A stretch of 40,155 bases of DNA from an uncultured Burkholderiales bacterium (GTDB taxonomy: Bacteria; Pseudomonadota; Gammaproteobacteria; Burkholderiales; Burkholderiaceae_C), in assembly GCA_903820745.1 (NCBI GenBank), contig CAIJIT010000031.1, positions 1-40,155 on the forward strand, in the 5' to 3' direction. The first letter of the stretch is position 1; the number at the start of each line of letters is the position of its first letter. The position numbers and the translations under genes are program-made. Below, piece after piece: positions 33,745-40,155 of this stretch. The notes beneath the pieces are model-generated. The model did no database searches. It saw nothing but the letters and a program-made list of their open reading frames with translations, and was not told the DNA's origin.

Positions 33745-34140
33745 ATGAGCCAACACCTGAGCGCCGCCCAACTTGCCTTGCTTGAAGCCGCCTTGCTGCA
33801 GCGCCAGCGCGAGTTGCAAAGCGAGTTGCAGACCCATCTGGGCGGGCAGGACCGCGTCGAGCATGCACGCGAGCAATTGCTGCAGGAAGCCGATGGTGAA
33901 CGCGCCCATGACGCCGACCGGGAAGTCGACCTGGCGCGCAGCGACATGACGCTCGATGCCTTGCGCCAAGTGAGCCAGGCCTTGCAACATCTGGCCGGCC
34001 AGAGCTACGGCCTTTGCATCGAATGCGGCCAGGCGATTGCCTTCGAGCGGCTCCATCACAGCCCGGAAGTGACCCGCTGCATCAAATGCCAGAGCGCCGC
34101 CGAAGGTTACTTCGGCGCGGCGCAACGCCACAGCCTCTGA
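33745..34140 (+). CDS. TraR/DksA-type zinc-finger protein
   Basis: A 131-residue protein with a helical N-terminal half and a four-cysteine zinc finger: C91-x2-C94 (CIEC) and C112-x2-C115 (CIKC), 17 residues apart. This matches the TraR/DksA family, which binds the RNA polymerase secondary channel. Acidic residues in the helical region (ADREVDLARSD) could form the tip, but the DxxDxA signature of true DksA is not clear, so a stringent-response role is not assured. AGGAGAAAACC precedes ATG 33745. recG follows 52 bp later. Confidence 0.88.
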   Translation: MSQHLSAAQLALLEAALLQRQRELQSELQTHLGGQDRVEHAREQLLQEADGERAHDADREVDLARSDMTLDALRQVSQALQHLAGQSYGLCIECGQAIAFERLHHSPEVTRCIKCQSAAEGYFGAAQRHSL

Positions 34141-34192
34141 AGCGGGCCCCGAGAGTTCGCCGCCGGGCTGCAGGCAGGGCAGAATCCAGCCC

Positions 34193-36268
34193 ATGCCCGA
34201 GGCCAACAGCAAACCAGTCAGCAAGCCGAAGTCAGCGCCCCAGAAAGCGCTGGAAAAGCTCGGCCTGCTGCGCGACATCGACCTCGCCTTGCACTTGCCG
34301 CTGCGCTACGAAGACGAGACCCGCATCACGCCAATCGCCCAGGCCCATGAAGGGCAGGCGGTGCAATGCGAGGGCCTGGTGAGCGAAAGCCATGTCGACC
34401 TGCGCGGACGCAGGCAGTTGCTGGTCAAGCTCGAGGACGCGAGCGGTGAGTTGCTGCTGCGCTTCATCCACTTCTACCCCGCCCAGCAAAGAAGCATGGC
34501 GGTCGGTCAGCGGCTGCGCGTGCGCGGCGAATTGCGCCATGGCTTCTTCGGCCGCGAGATGGTGCACCCGACCTTCAAGGCGGTCGACGAGAACACCCCT
34601 TTACCCAGCGCCCTGAGCCCGGTCTATCCGACCAGCGCCAGCCTGCCGCAAGCCTATCTGCGCCGCGCGGTGACGTCGGCGCTGCAGCGCGCGGCCCTCG
34701 AAGAGCTGCTGCCCGCCGGCGTGGTGCCCCCGCAGCTGCCGCCCTTACGTGAAGCCTTGATGTTTTTGCACCACCCGCCACCGCAAGCGCGCCTGGGAAC
34801 ATTGGAGGATCAAAGCCATCCCGCCTGGCAGCGACTGAAGTTCGACGAGCTGCTGGCTCAGCAGTTGAGCCAGTTGCAGTCGCAGCGCGAACGGGCGCGG
34901 CTGCAAGCGCCGGCGCTGAACGCCTCGCGTGGCGGCATCCATGAGCAGTTGCTGGCGGTGCTGCCGTTCGCGCTGACCAACGCGCAGCGGCGTGTCTGTG
35001 AGGAAATCGCCGGCGATCTGGCGCGGCCGCAACCGATGCATCGACTGCTGCAGGGCGATGTCGGCTCGGGCAAGACGGTGGTCGCCGCGCTGGCGGCGAC
35101 CGTGGCGATCGACGCCGGCTGGCAATGCGCCTTGATGGCACCGACCGAAATCTTGGCCGAACAACATTTCAAGAAACTGCTCAGCTGGCTCGAGCCGTTG
35201 GGCCTGCAAGTGGCCTGGCTGACCGGCAGCGTCAAAGGCAAAGCGCGCCAGAAGATGCTGGACGCAGCGGCCTCGGGTGAGGCGCAGCTGGTGATCGGCA
35301 CCCATGCGGTGATCGAGGAGAAAGTCCGCTTCGCCCGCCTCGGGCTGGCCATCATCGACGAGCAGCACCGTTTCGGCGTGGCCCAACGGCTGGCCTTGCG
35401 CCAGAAGCTGGCTTCGATGGAGTTGGAGCCGCATCTGCTGATGATGAGCGCCACGCCGATCCCGCGCACCTTGGCGATGACTTATTTCGCCGACCTCGAC
35501 GTCTCGACGATCGACGAGCTGCCGCCCGGCCGCACCGCCATCGTCACCAAAGTCTTTGCCGATGGCAAACGCCTCAACGTGATCGAGAAGATCCAGGCTG
35601 AAGTCGCGCGCGGCGCGCAGGTCTACTGGGTCTGCCCGCTGATCGAGGAAAGCAATGCAGAAGAAGGCGCGCCGCCGCCGCTCGACCTCAGCAATGTGAT
35701 CGAAACCCATGCCGAGCTGACCGAGGCGCTGGCCGGATTCGGCGTCGGCCTGCTGCATGGCCGCATGGCTGCGGCCGAGAAAGCCGCAGTGATGGCGCAG
35801 TTCAGCGCCGGTTCATTGAGCGTGCTGGTGGCGACGACGGTGATCGAGGTTGGCGTCGATGTGCCCAATGCCAGCCTGATGGTGATCGAGCATGCCGAAC
35901 GCTTCGGCCTGAGCCAGTTGCACCAGTTGCGTGGCCGGGTCGGGCGCGGCAGCGCAGCCAGCGTCTGCGTGCTGCTCTACAGCGGGCCGCTCTCGGCCAC
36001 CGGCAAGGCCCGGTTGAAGGCGATGGCCGAGACCAATGATGGCTTCGAGATCGCGCGCCTCGACCTTGAAATCCGCGGCCCCGGTGAATTCATGGGCGCA
36101 CGCCAGAGCGGTGCCGAATTGCTGCGCTTTGCCGACCTGCAACAGGACGGGCTGCTGCTCCAGGCCGCCCGCCGGCTCGCGCCGCAGCTGCTCGATCGCC
36201 ACCCCGATGCCGCTCGCCGCCATGTCGTGCGCTGGCTGGGGTCCAAGGCGGAATTCCTCAAGGCCTGA
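34193..36268 (+). CDS. recG: ATP-dependent DNA helicase RecG
   Basis: A 691-residue helicase that remodels stalled forks and branched DNA. An OB-fold wedge domain lies at about 60-160 (VKLEDASGELLLRFIHFYP). The helicase motifs are Walker A GDVGSGKT at 288-295, motif II DEQH at 389-392 (IIDEQHRFGVAQRLAL), MMSATPIPRTLAMTYF (motif III), LVATTVIEVGVDVPNAS (motif V) and QLHQLRGRVGRG (motif VI). Length is normal for the family. The start (MPEANSKPVSKPKSAPQ) is the first ATG of the frame. A toxin-antitoxin pair lies downstream. Confidence 0.97.
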   Translation: MPEANSKPVSKPKSAPQKALEKLGLLRDIDLALHLPLRYEDETRITPIAQAHEGQAVQCEGLVSESHVDLRGRRQLLVKLEDASGELLLRFIHFYPAQQRSMAVGQRLRVRGELRHGFFGREMVHPTFKAVDENTPLPSALSPVYPTSASLPQAYLRRAVTSALQRAALEELLPAGVVPPQLPPLREALMFLHHPPPQARLGTLEDQSHPAWQRLKFDELLAQQLSQLQSQRERARLQAPALNASRGGIHEQLLAVLPFALTNAQRRVCEEIAGDLARPQPMHRLLQGDVGSGKTVVAALAATVAIDAGWQCALMAPTEILAEQHFKKLLSWLEPLGLQVAWLTGSVKGKARQKMLDAAASGEAQLVIGTHAVIEEKVRFARLGLAIIDEQHRFGVAQRLALRQKLASMELEPHLLMMSATPIPRTLAMTYFADLDVSTIDELPPGRTAIVTKVFADGKRLNVIEKIQAEVARGAQVYWVCPLIEESNAEEGAPPPLDLSNVIETHAELTEALAGFGVGLLHGRMAAAEKAAVMAQFSAGSLSVLVATTVIEVGVDVPNASLMVIEHAERFGLSQLHQLRGRVGRGSAASVCVLLYSGPLSATGKARLKAMAETNDGFEIARLDLEIRGPGEFMGARQSGAELLRFADLQQDGLLLQAARRLAPQLLDRHPDAARRHVVRWLGSKAEFLKA

Positions 36269-36369
36269 GGGGTCGCAGGGCTGAAAAACCATTCGGCCGC
36301 TAGATCGCACCGCAGACCAGGCCTCTTTCAGCGTCAACTCCGGCAATCAGCGAGCCTGATTTGCATTGA

Positions 36370-36402
36370 TTGACAAGTAATATGTGCGCACATATTATGT
36401 GC
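36370..36402 (+). promoter_or_regulatory. Near-consensus promoter with palindromic operator for the VapBC-like pair
   Basis: TTGACA (36370-36375), a 17-bp spacer and TATTAT (36393-36398) form a near-perfect sigma70 promoter 29 bp before the antitoxin start. A perfect 18-bp palindrome (AATATGTGCGCACATATT, 36379-36396) fills the spacer and covers part of the -10 box, and an extra ATGTGC half-site follows at 36397-36402. Toxin-antitoxin complexes commonly repress their own promoter at such sites, so autoregulation is expected. Confidence 0.8.
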
Positions 36403-36426
36403 AAATCACAAGCAACCGAGGCGGGT

Positions 36427-36651
36427 ATGAACATCACCTTATCCATTGACGAGCAAGTTGCCCAGCGCGCCCGTGGGGCCGCAAAAAAGATGGGGAAAAG
36501 CCTCAATCAGGCCGTTCGCGACTACCTTGAGCAACTGGCTGGAAGCGAACATCGTGACACGCAATGGCTGCAATTCGAGTCGCGTTGCCTGCAATCAGCT
36601 GCCACCCTGGACGGCTGGCGATTCAATCGCGAGGAAGCCAATGAGCGCTGA
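36427..36651 (+). CDS. VapB-type antitoxin (short DNA-binding protein)
   Basis: A 74-residue protein. The N-terminus (MNITLSIDEQVAQRARGAAK) and KMGKSLNQAVRDYLEQLAG fit a ribbon-helix-helix DNA-binding domain. The tail DGWRFNREEANER is the kind of C-terminal segment that binds and blocks a PIN toxin (W-x-FNR-x-E). ATG 36427 is chosen because it starts the beta strand and has GAGG upstream; the longer frame starts inside the promoter. It overlaps the toxin gene by 11 bp, typical of such pairs. The strong palindrome upstream is its likely binding site. Confidence 0.85.
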   Translation: MNITLSIDEQVAQRARGAAKKMGKSLNQAVRDYLEQLAGSEHRDTQWLQFESRCLQSAATLDGWRFNREEANER

Positions 36652-37069
36652 ACAAGTCACGCTGCGCAGCTTCATCGACACCAATGTGCTGGTCTACGCC
36701 GAGGCCAGCGATGCCCCGGAAAGACAGCGGGTGGCGCTGGATCTTCTCAAACGATTATTTCAAACTGCAAACGGTGTGCTGTCGACGCAGGTTCTGCAGG
36801 AATATTGCAATGTTGCGGTCAAGAAACTGAAACTGCCAACCCAATATATCCGGGCGCAGCTGGCGATGTACGAGCAGTTCGAGATTGTCCAGGTCACACC
36901 GGCGATCATCCACGATGGACTGGACTTGCATCAAACACGCAGTCTGTCCTTTTACGATGCCGTCGTGGTGGCCAGCGCACAGGCAGCCGGCTGCAGCGTC
37001 TTGTTCAGCGAGGACATGAATGCCGGCGAGACAATCGGCGGCGTCCGCATCGTCAATCCATTTTCCTGA
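36641..37069 (+). CDS. PIN-domain toxin (VapC-type)
   Basis: A 142-residue PIN-domain ribonuclease. The acidic site is visible: D13 in SFIDTNVLVYAEAS, a Glu in QVLQEYCNVA, an Asp in RSLSFYDAVVVASAQA and a further Asp in LFSEDMNAGE. VapC toxins cut tRNA or rRNA and stop growth until VapB neutralises them; the target here cannot be told. It overlaps the antitoxin gene and so is translated from the same message. All acidic residues appear intact, so the toxin should be active. Confidence 0.88.
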   Translation: MSAEQVTLRSFIDTNVLVYAEASDAPERQRVALDLLKRLFQTANGVLSTQVLQEYCNVAVKKLKLPTQYIRAQLAMYEQFEIVQVTPAIIHDGLDLHQTRSLSFYDAVVVASAQAAGCSVLFSEDMNAGETIGGVRIVNPFS

Positions 37070-37163
37070 ATCGACGCCTTCACCCGGCGACCCAAGCCTT
37101 GCCTCAGCCGTCTAATCTGGGGCGAATGGCTGGAGTGGAGTTGATCAAGGCTCAGCGGCCGGC

Positions 37164-37838
37164 TTACTTGAGCTTCTTGGCCCAGTACAGCAGCACTTCG
37201 GTGGCGGGCGACTCGACGTTGCCGGACCAGCGGGCCTCGGCATTGATCTTGTCGATCGTGTCGAGACCCGAGATCACCTTGCCGAACACCGCGTAGCCAA
37301 GGTTGCTGGCGGTGTAATCGAGCCCGGTGTTGTTGACCGTATTGAAGTAGAACTCGCTGGTGGCTGAATCGGCCGCACTGGAACGCGCCATCGCGAGCGT
37401 GCCGCGCAAGTTGCTCAGGCCGTTGTTGCTTTCCAGCTTGATCGCTGCATAGGTGGGCACCTTGCTGACGCCGCCGGTTGTCTGGCCGCCGCCTTGGACG
37501 ACGAAGTCCTTGGGCACGCGGTGGAACAGGGTGTTGCTGTAATAGCCATCGCCGACATATTTCAGGAAGTTGGCGACCGAGAGCGGCGCCTTGTCGGCAT
37601 AGAGCTCGACGACGATTTCGCCGTCGCTGGTCAGCATGCAGACGGTGTTCGACGCAATGCTGGCAGCTGAGGCCGTAGTGCCGGCGGCGCTGCAATTGGT
37701 GGTCGGGGCGACAGTCACGGCATTGGCCTTGATCGCCGTCGAGACCGGCGTCGTGGTGGTCGATCCACCGCCACCGCCGCAGGCGGCCAACAGGGTCAGC
37801 AGGGCAAAGCAGAACAGGCGCTTGAAATTTGATGTCAT
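37164..37838 (-). CDS. Cyclophilin-type peptidyl-prolyl isomerase lipoprotein
   Basis: A 224-residue protein with a lipoprotein signal (MTSNFKRLFCFALLTLLAAC, lipobox LAAC) followed by five glycines and a Ser/Thr linker. The cyclophilin domain starts near MLTSDGEIVVELYADKAPLS, with the active-site region LFHRVPKDFVVQGGGQ and ATSEFYFNTVNN, and ends KVISGLDTIDKINAEARW. The catalytic Arg (FHR) is kept, while the usual SQFFI is SEFYF. It would speed proline isomerisation of periplasmic proteins. It is convergent with the PIN toxin. Confidence 0.9.
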   Translation of the reverse strand: MTSNFKRLFCFALLTLLAACGGGGGSTTTTPVSTAIKANAVTVAPTTNCSAAGTTASAASIASNTVCMLTSDGEIVVELYADKAPLSVANFLKYVGDGYYSNTLFHRVPKDFVVQGGGQTTGGVSKVPTYAAIKLESNNGLSNLRGTLAMARSSAADSATSEFYFNTVNNTGLDYTASNLGYAVFGKVISGLDTIDKINAEARWSGNVESPATEVLLYWAKKLK

Positions 37839-37870
37839 CGAAAATTCTCTTGTCTTGGGTATGAAGTCGG

Positions 37871-38704
37871 TCAGCCAACTTCGAAATTGTCAATCAGGCG
37901 CGTGCTGCCCAGGCGGGCTGCGGCCAAGGCCACCAGGGCCTGACCTGGCTCGGGCGAACCGAGGTCATGCTGGCGTCGCAGGGCAATATAGTCGGGCTCC
38001 CAGCCATGCTCGCGCAGCTGCGCCATGGCCCATGCTTCCAGCGCTGCAATATCGCGTCCACCGGCCTGCCAGCCGGCGATCAGGGCCTTCAACGCCTGGC
38101 TCAGGCGCAGCGCCTCGACCCTTTGTTCATCGCTGAGGTAGGCATTGCGCGAAGACAGCGCCAGGCCTTCACCGCTGCGCACGGTCTCGCCGCCGAGGAT
38201 CTTGATCGGCAAAGCCAGTTGGCTGACCATCTGGCGCACGACCATCAGTTGCTGGTAATCCTTCTTGCCGAACACGGCGATGCTGGGCTGGACGATATTG
38301 AACAGCTTGAGCACGACGGTACAAACGCCGACGAAAAATCCCGGCCTGAAATGGCCTTCCAGGATCTGGTCGAGGTCGACCGGCGGATGCACCTTGTAGG
38401 TCTGCAGCTCCGGGTAGATTTCCCGTTCATCGGGCGCGAAGACGATGTCGCAACCGGCGGCGGCCAGCAACTCGCAATCATGCTTGAGCGTGCGCGGATA
38501 GCGGTCGAAATCCTCATGCGGCGCAAATTGCAGGCGGTTGACGAAGATGCTGGCGACCACCTGACCTTGCGGGGCAGCCAAGCGCGCCTGCCGCACCAGG
38601 GCCAGATGACCTTCGTGCAGATTGCCCATCGTCGGGACAAAGGCAATCTCTGTTTGACCGGCCAGCGTCTGGCGCAGGCCGGGTATCTCGTGAATCAGCT
38701 GCAT
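37871..38704 (-). CDS. panC: Pantothenate synthetase (pantoate-beta-alanine ligase)
   Basis: A 277-residue enzyme that joins pantoate and beta-alanine with ATP, the last step to pantothenate. Seen: [16 protein letters not shown] with the HxGH-type site (H30, H33), [55 protein letters not shown] and [10 protein letters not shown] at the end. Length is typical. Its ATG lies 1 bp after the panB stop, so the two form an operon in the order panB-panC. Confidence 0.97.
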   Translation of the reverse strand: MQLIHEIPGLRQTLAGQTEIAFVPTMGNLHEGHLALVRQARLAAPQGQVVASIFVNRLQFAPHEDFDRYPRTLKHDCELLAAAGCDIVFAPDEREIYPELQTYKVHPPVDLDQILEGHFRPGFFVGVCTVVLKLFNIVQPSIAVFGKKDYQQLMVVRQMVSQLALPIKILGGETVRSGEGLALSSRNAYLSDEQRVEALRLSQALKALIAGWQAGGRDIAALEAWAMAQLREHGWEPDYIALRRQHDLGSPEPGQALVALAAARLGSTRLIDNFEVG

Positions 38705-38705
38705 T

Positions 38706-39512
38706 TCAGTAGGAATGCAGGTCGTCTTGCGGGAAAGTCTGCGCCTTCACTTCGGCCACATAGTGCCGCACCGCTTCCTGCACCGAAGCCGCGCCCAGCA
38801 TGAAATTCTTCACGAAACGCGGCAGGCGGCCTGGCGTCACATTGAGCATGTCGTGCAACACCAGTACCTGCCCTGAGCAACCGACGCCAGCACCAATGCC
38901 GATGACCGGGATCGGCAGCATGCGGGTCACTTCGGCAGCCAGCGCGGCCGGCACCATTTCCAGCACCAGCATCTGCGCCCCGGCTTCGACCAGTTCCTGC
39001 GCATGCTGCTTGAGCAAATTTGCCGCAGCTTCATTGCGGCCCTGCACCTTGTAGCCGCCCAGCATCGTCACCGTCTGCGGCGTCAACCCCAGATGCGCGC
39101 AGACGGGGATGCCGCGTTCGACCAGGAAGCGCACGGTAGCTGCAGTCCAGCCGCCACCTTCAAGCTTGACCATATGCGCGCCCGCCTGCACCAGACGCAA
39201 GGCGCTCGCCCAGGCCTGCTGCGGGCTCTGCTGGTAGCTGCCAAAGGGCAGATCGGCGATCAGCCAGGCGCTCTTGCGACCACGTGCGACACAAGCGGTG
39301 TGATAGACCATCTCGTCGAGCAGCACCGGCACGGTGCTGGCCTGGCCCTGCAGCACCATGCCGAGCGAGTCACCGACCAGCAGCGTCTCGACACCGGCCT
39401 CTTCCAGCAACGTGGCGAAAGCCGCGTCATAGCAGGTCAGCATGGTGATCTTGTCGCCGCTGGCATGCATGTCCAGCAGGCGTTGCAAGCTCATTGGTTT
39501 GCGTTCAGTCAT
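38706..39512 (-). CDS. panB: 3-methyl-2-oxobutanoate hydroxymethyltransferase
   Basis: A 268-residue enzyme that adds a hydroxymethyl group from 5,10-methylene-THF to 2-oxoisovalerate to make ketopantoate, the first committed step of pantothenate synthesis. Seen: [71 protein letters not shown] and [20 protein letters not shown]. Length is normal. The start at 39512 has GAGG 7 bp upstream. panC follows on the same transcript. Confidence 0.97.
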   Translation of the reverse strand: MTERKPMSLQRLLDMHASGDKITMLTCYDAAFATLLEEAGVETLLVGDSLGMVLQGQASTVPVLLDEMVYHTACVARGRKSAWLIADLPFGSYQQSPQQAWASALRLVQAGAHMVKLEGGGWTAATVRFLVERGIPVCAHLGLTPQTVTMLGGYKVQGRNEAAANLLKQHAQELVEAGAQMLVLEMVPAALAAEVTRMLPIPVIGIGAGVGCSGQVLVLHDMLNVTPGRLPRFVKNFMLGAASVQEAVRHYVAEVKAQTFPQDDLHSY

Positions 39513-39746
39513 CGGAAAACCTCATCTGCGGCAGCGCAGCAAAAATGGAGATGTATCGGCCGCAGTGTAGCGGTCTGCTGCAAGCCCAGGGATGCTCTGC
39601 ATAATTCAGCGCGAGTGGGTGCAGTGCGGATCGGGATGGGATGCAAGGCCGCAGACCGCCCGAGGCCACGCTTGCACAAGCCGTGAGGGCTTATGCATTG
39701 CATCCCAAGCACAATGTACGCTTTCGCGCCGACTGGAGTTGCTCCG

Positions 39747-40155
39747 ATGACCTTGACTGAATTGCGCTATATCGTTGCCGTGGCACGTGAACGCCATTTC
39801 GGCCGTGCTGCCGAGGCCTGCTTCGTCTCGCAGCCAACGCTCAGCGTGGCGATCAAGAAGCTCGAGGAAGAGCTCGACATGAAGATCTTCGAGCGCGGCG
39901 CTGCCGAGGTATCGATCACGCCGTTGGGCGCCGAGATCGTTCGCCAGGCCCAGTCGGTGATCGAGCAGGCCAGTGCGATCAAGGAAATCGCCAAACGCGG
40001 CAAGGACCCGCTGGCTGGCGCGCTGCGCTTGGGCATCATCTACACCATCGGCCCCTATCTGCTGCCCGAACTGGTGAAGGGCGTGATCGACCAATATCCG
40101 CAGATGCCGCTGATGCTGCATGAGAACTTCACCGTCCGGTTGCTGGAAATGCTGC
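39747..40155 (+). CDS. oxyR: LysR-family regulator, OxyR-like, 5' part (cut by window edge)
   Basis: The frame is open from ATG 39747 (GGAG 9 bp upstream) to the window end, giving 136 residues. It begins MTLTELRYIVAVARERHFGR and has the winged-helix region CFVSQPTLSVAIKKLEEEL, KIFERGAAEVSITPLGAEI, then LRLGIIYTIGPYLLPELV. This is very close in style to betaproteobacterial OxyR, the peroxide sensor for katG and ahpC type genes. The redox cysteines (Cys199 and Cys208 in E. coli) would lie beyond the window, so the OxyR call rests on the N-terminal region alone. Confidence 0.82.
   Translation, partial: MTLTELRYIVAVARERHFGRAAEACFVSQPTLSVAIKKLEEELDMKIFERGAAEVSITPLGAEIVRQAQSVIEQASAIKEIAKRGKDPLAGALRLGIIYTIGPYLLPELVKGVIDQYPQMPLMLHENFTVRLLEML

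Overview
The window looks like chromosome from a GC-rich betaproteobacterium of the order Burkholderiales (Comamonadaceae or Leptothrix/Roseateles-like). This rests on the fused indolepyruvate:ferredoxin oxidoreductase, the queA/tgt/recG and panB/panC/oxyR gene sets, lipoproteins with a Cys-Gly5 start, and rlmJ. No rRNA, tRNA, CRISPR array or prophage was seen. One IS200/IS605 transposase tail is cut by the left edge.

Layout. 1-225: IS200/IS605 TnpA tail and two hairpins. 242-3796: fused IOR. 3824-6316: small secreted His/Cys protein and a TonB-dependent receptor. 6328-11326 (minus): a tightly packed five-gene operon, in order of transcription a small repeat/His-rich protein, a WD40 propeller, an NADPH:FMN reductase-like flavoprotein, an FGE/EgtB-fold protein and an L-amino-acid-ligase-like ATP-grasp enzyme. 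It reads like a peptide-modifying or small-metabolite pathway that I cannot match to a named system. 11490-13706: cytochrome b561 and a four-domain rhodanese protein. 13716-15503: divergent Old Yellow Enzyme (OYE1) and MOSC genes.

15534-26194: eight genes, all on the minus strand (lipoprotein, secreted PHP/DUF3604 protein, fused membrane/spermidine-synthase-like protein, parvulin, HupE/UreJ, 2OG-Fe(II) oxygenase, PCu(A)C-like chaperone, TonB receptor). The block lies between two 66-bp direct repeats (58/66 identical, offset 11284 bp). Each repeat carries the last codons of a MOSC gene running into the last codons of a second OYE gene. The left copy is joined to the intact MOSC gene and the right copy to intact OYE2, as expected if the block was inserted between two convergent genes. 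It appears to be a metal-linked cell-envelope module.

26797-36268: OYE2, a class V aminotransferase, rlmJ, a CPBP protease, a membrane protein, tgt and queA (overlapping, minus), a TraR/DksA-like protein and recG. 36370-37069: a VapBC-like toxin-antitoxin pair with a near-consensus promoter and a perfect 18-bp palindrome in its spacer. 37164-39512 (minus): cyclophilin lipoprotein, panC, panB. 39747 onward: 5' part of an oxyR-like LysR gene, cut by the window edge.

Best candidates for an undescribed system are the 6.3-11.3 kb operon and the repeat-flanked 15.5-26.8 kb block.
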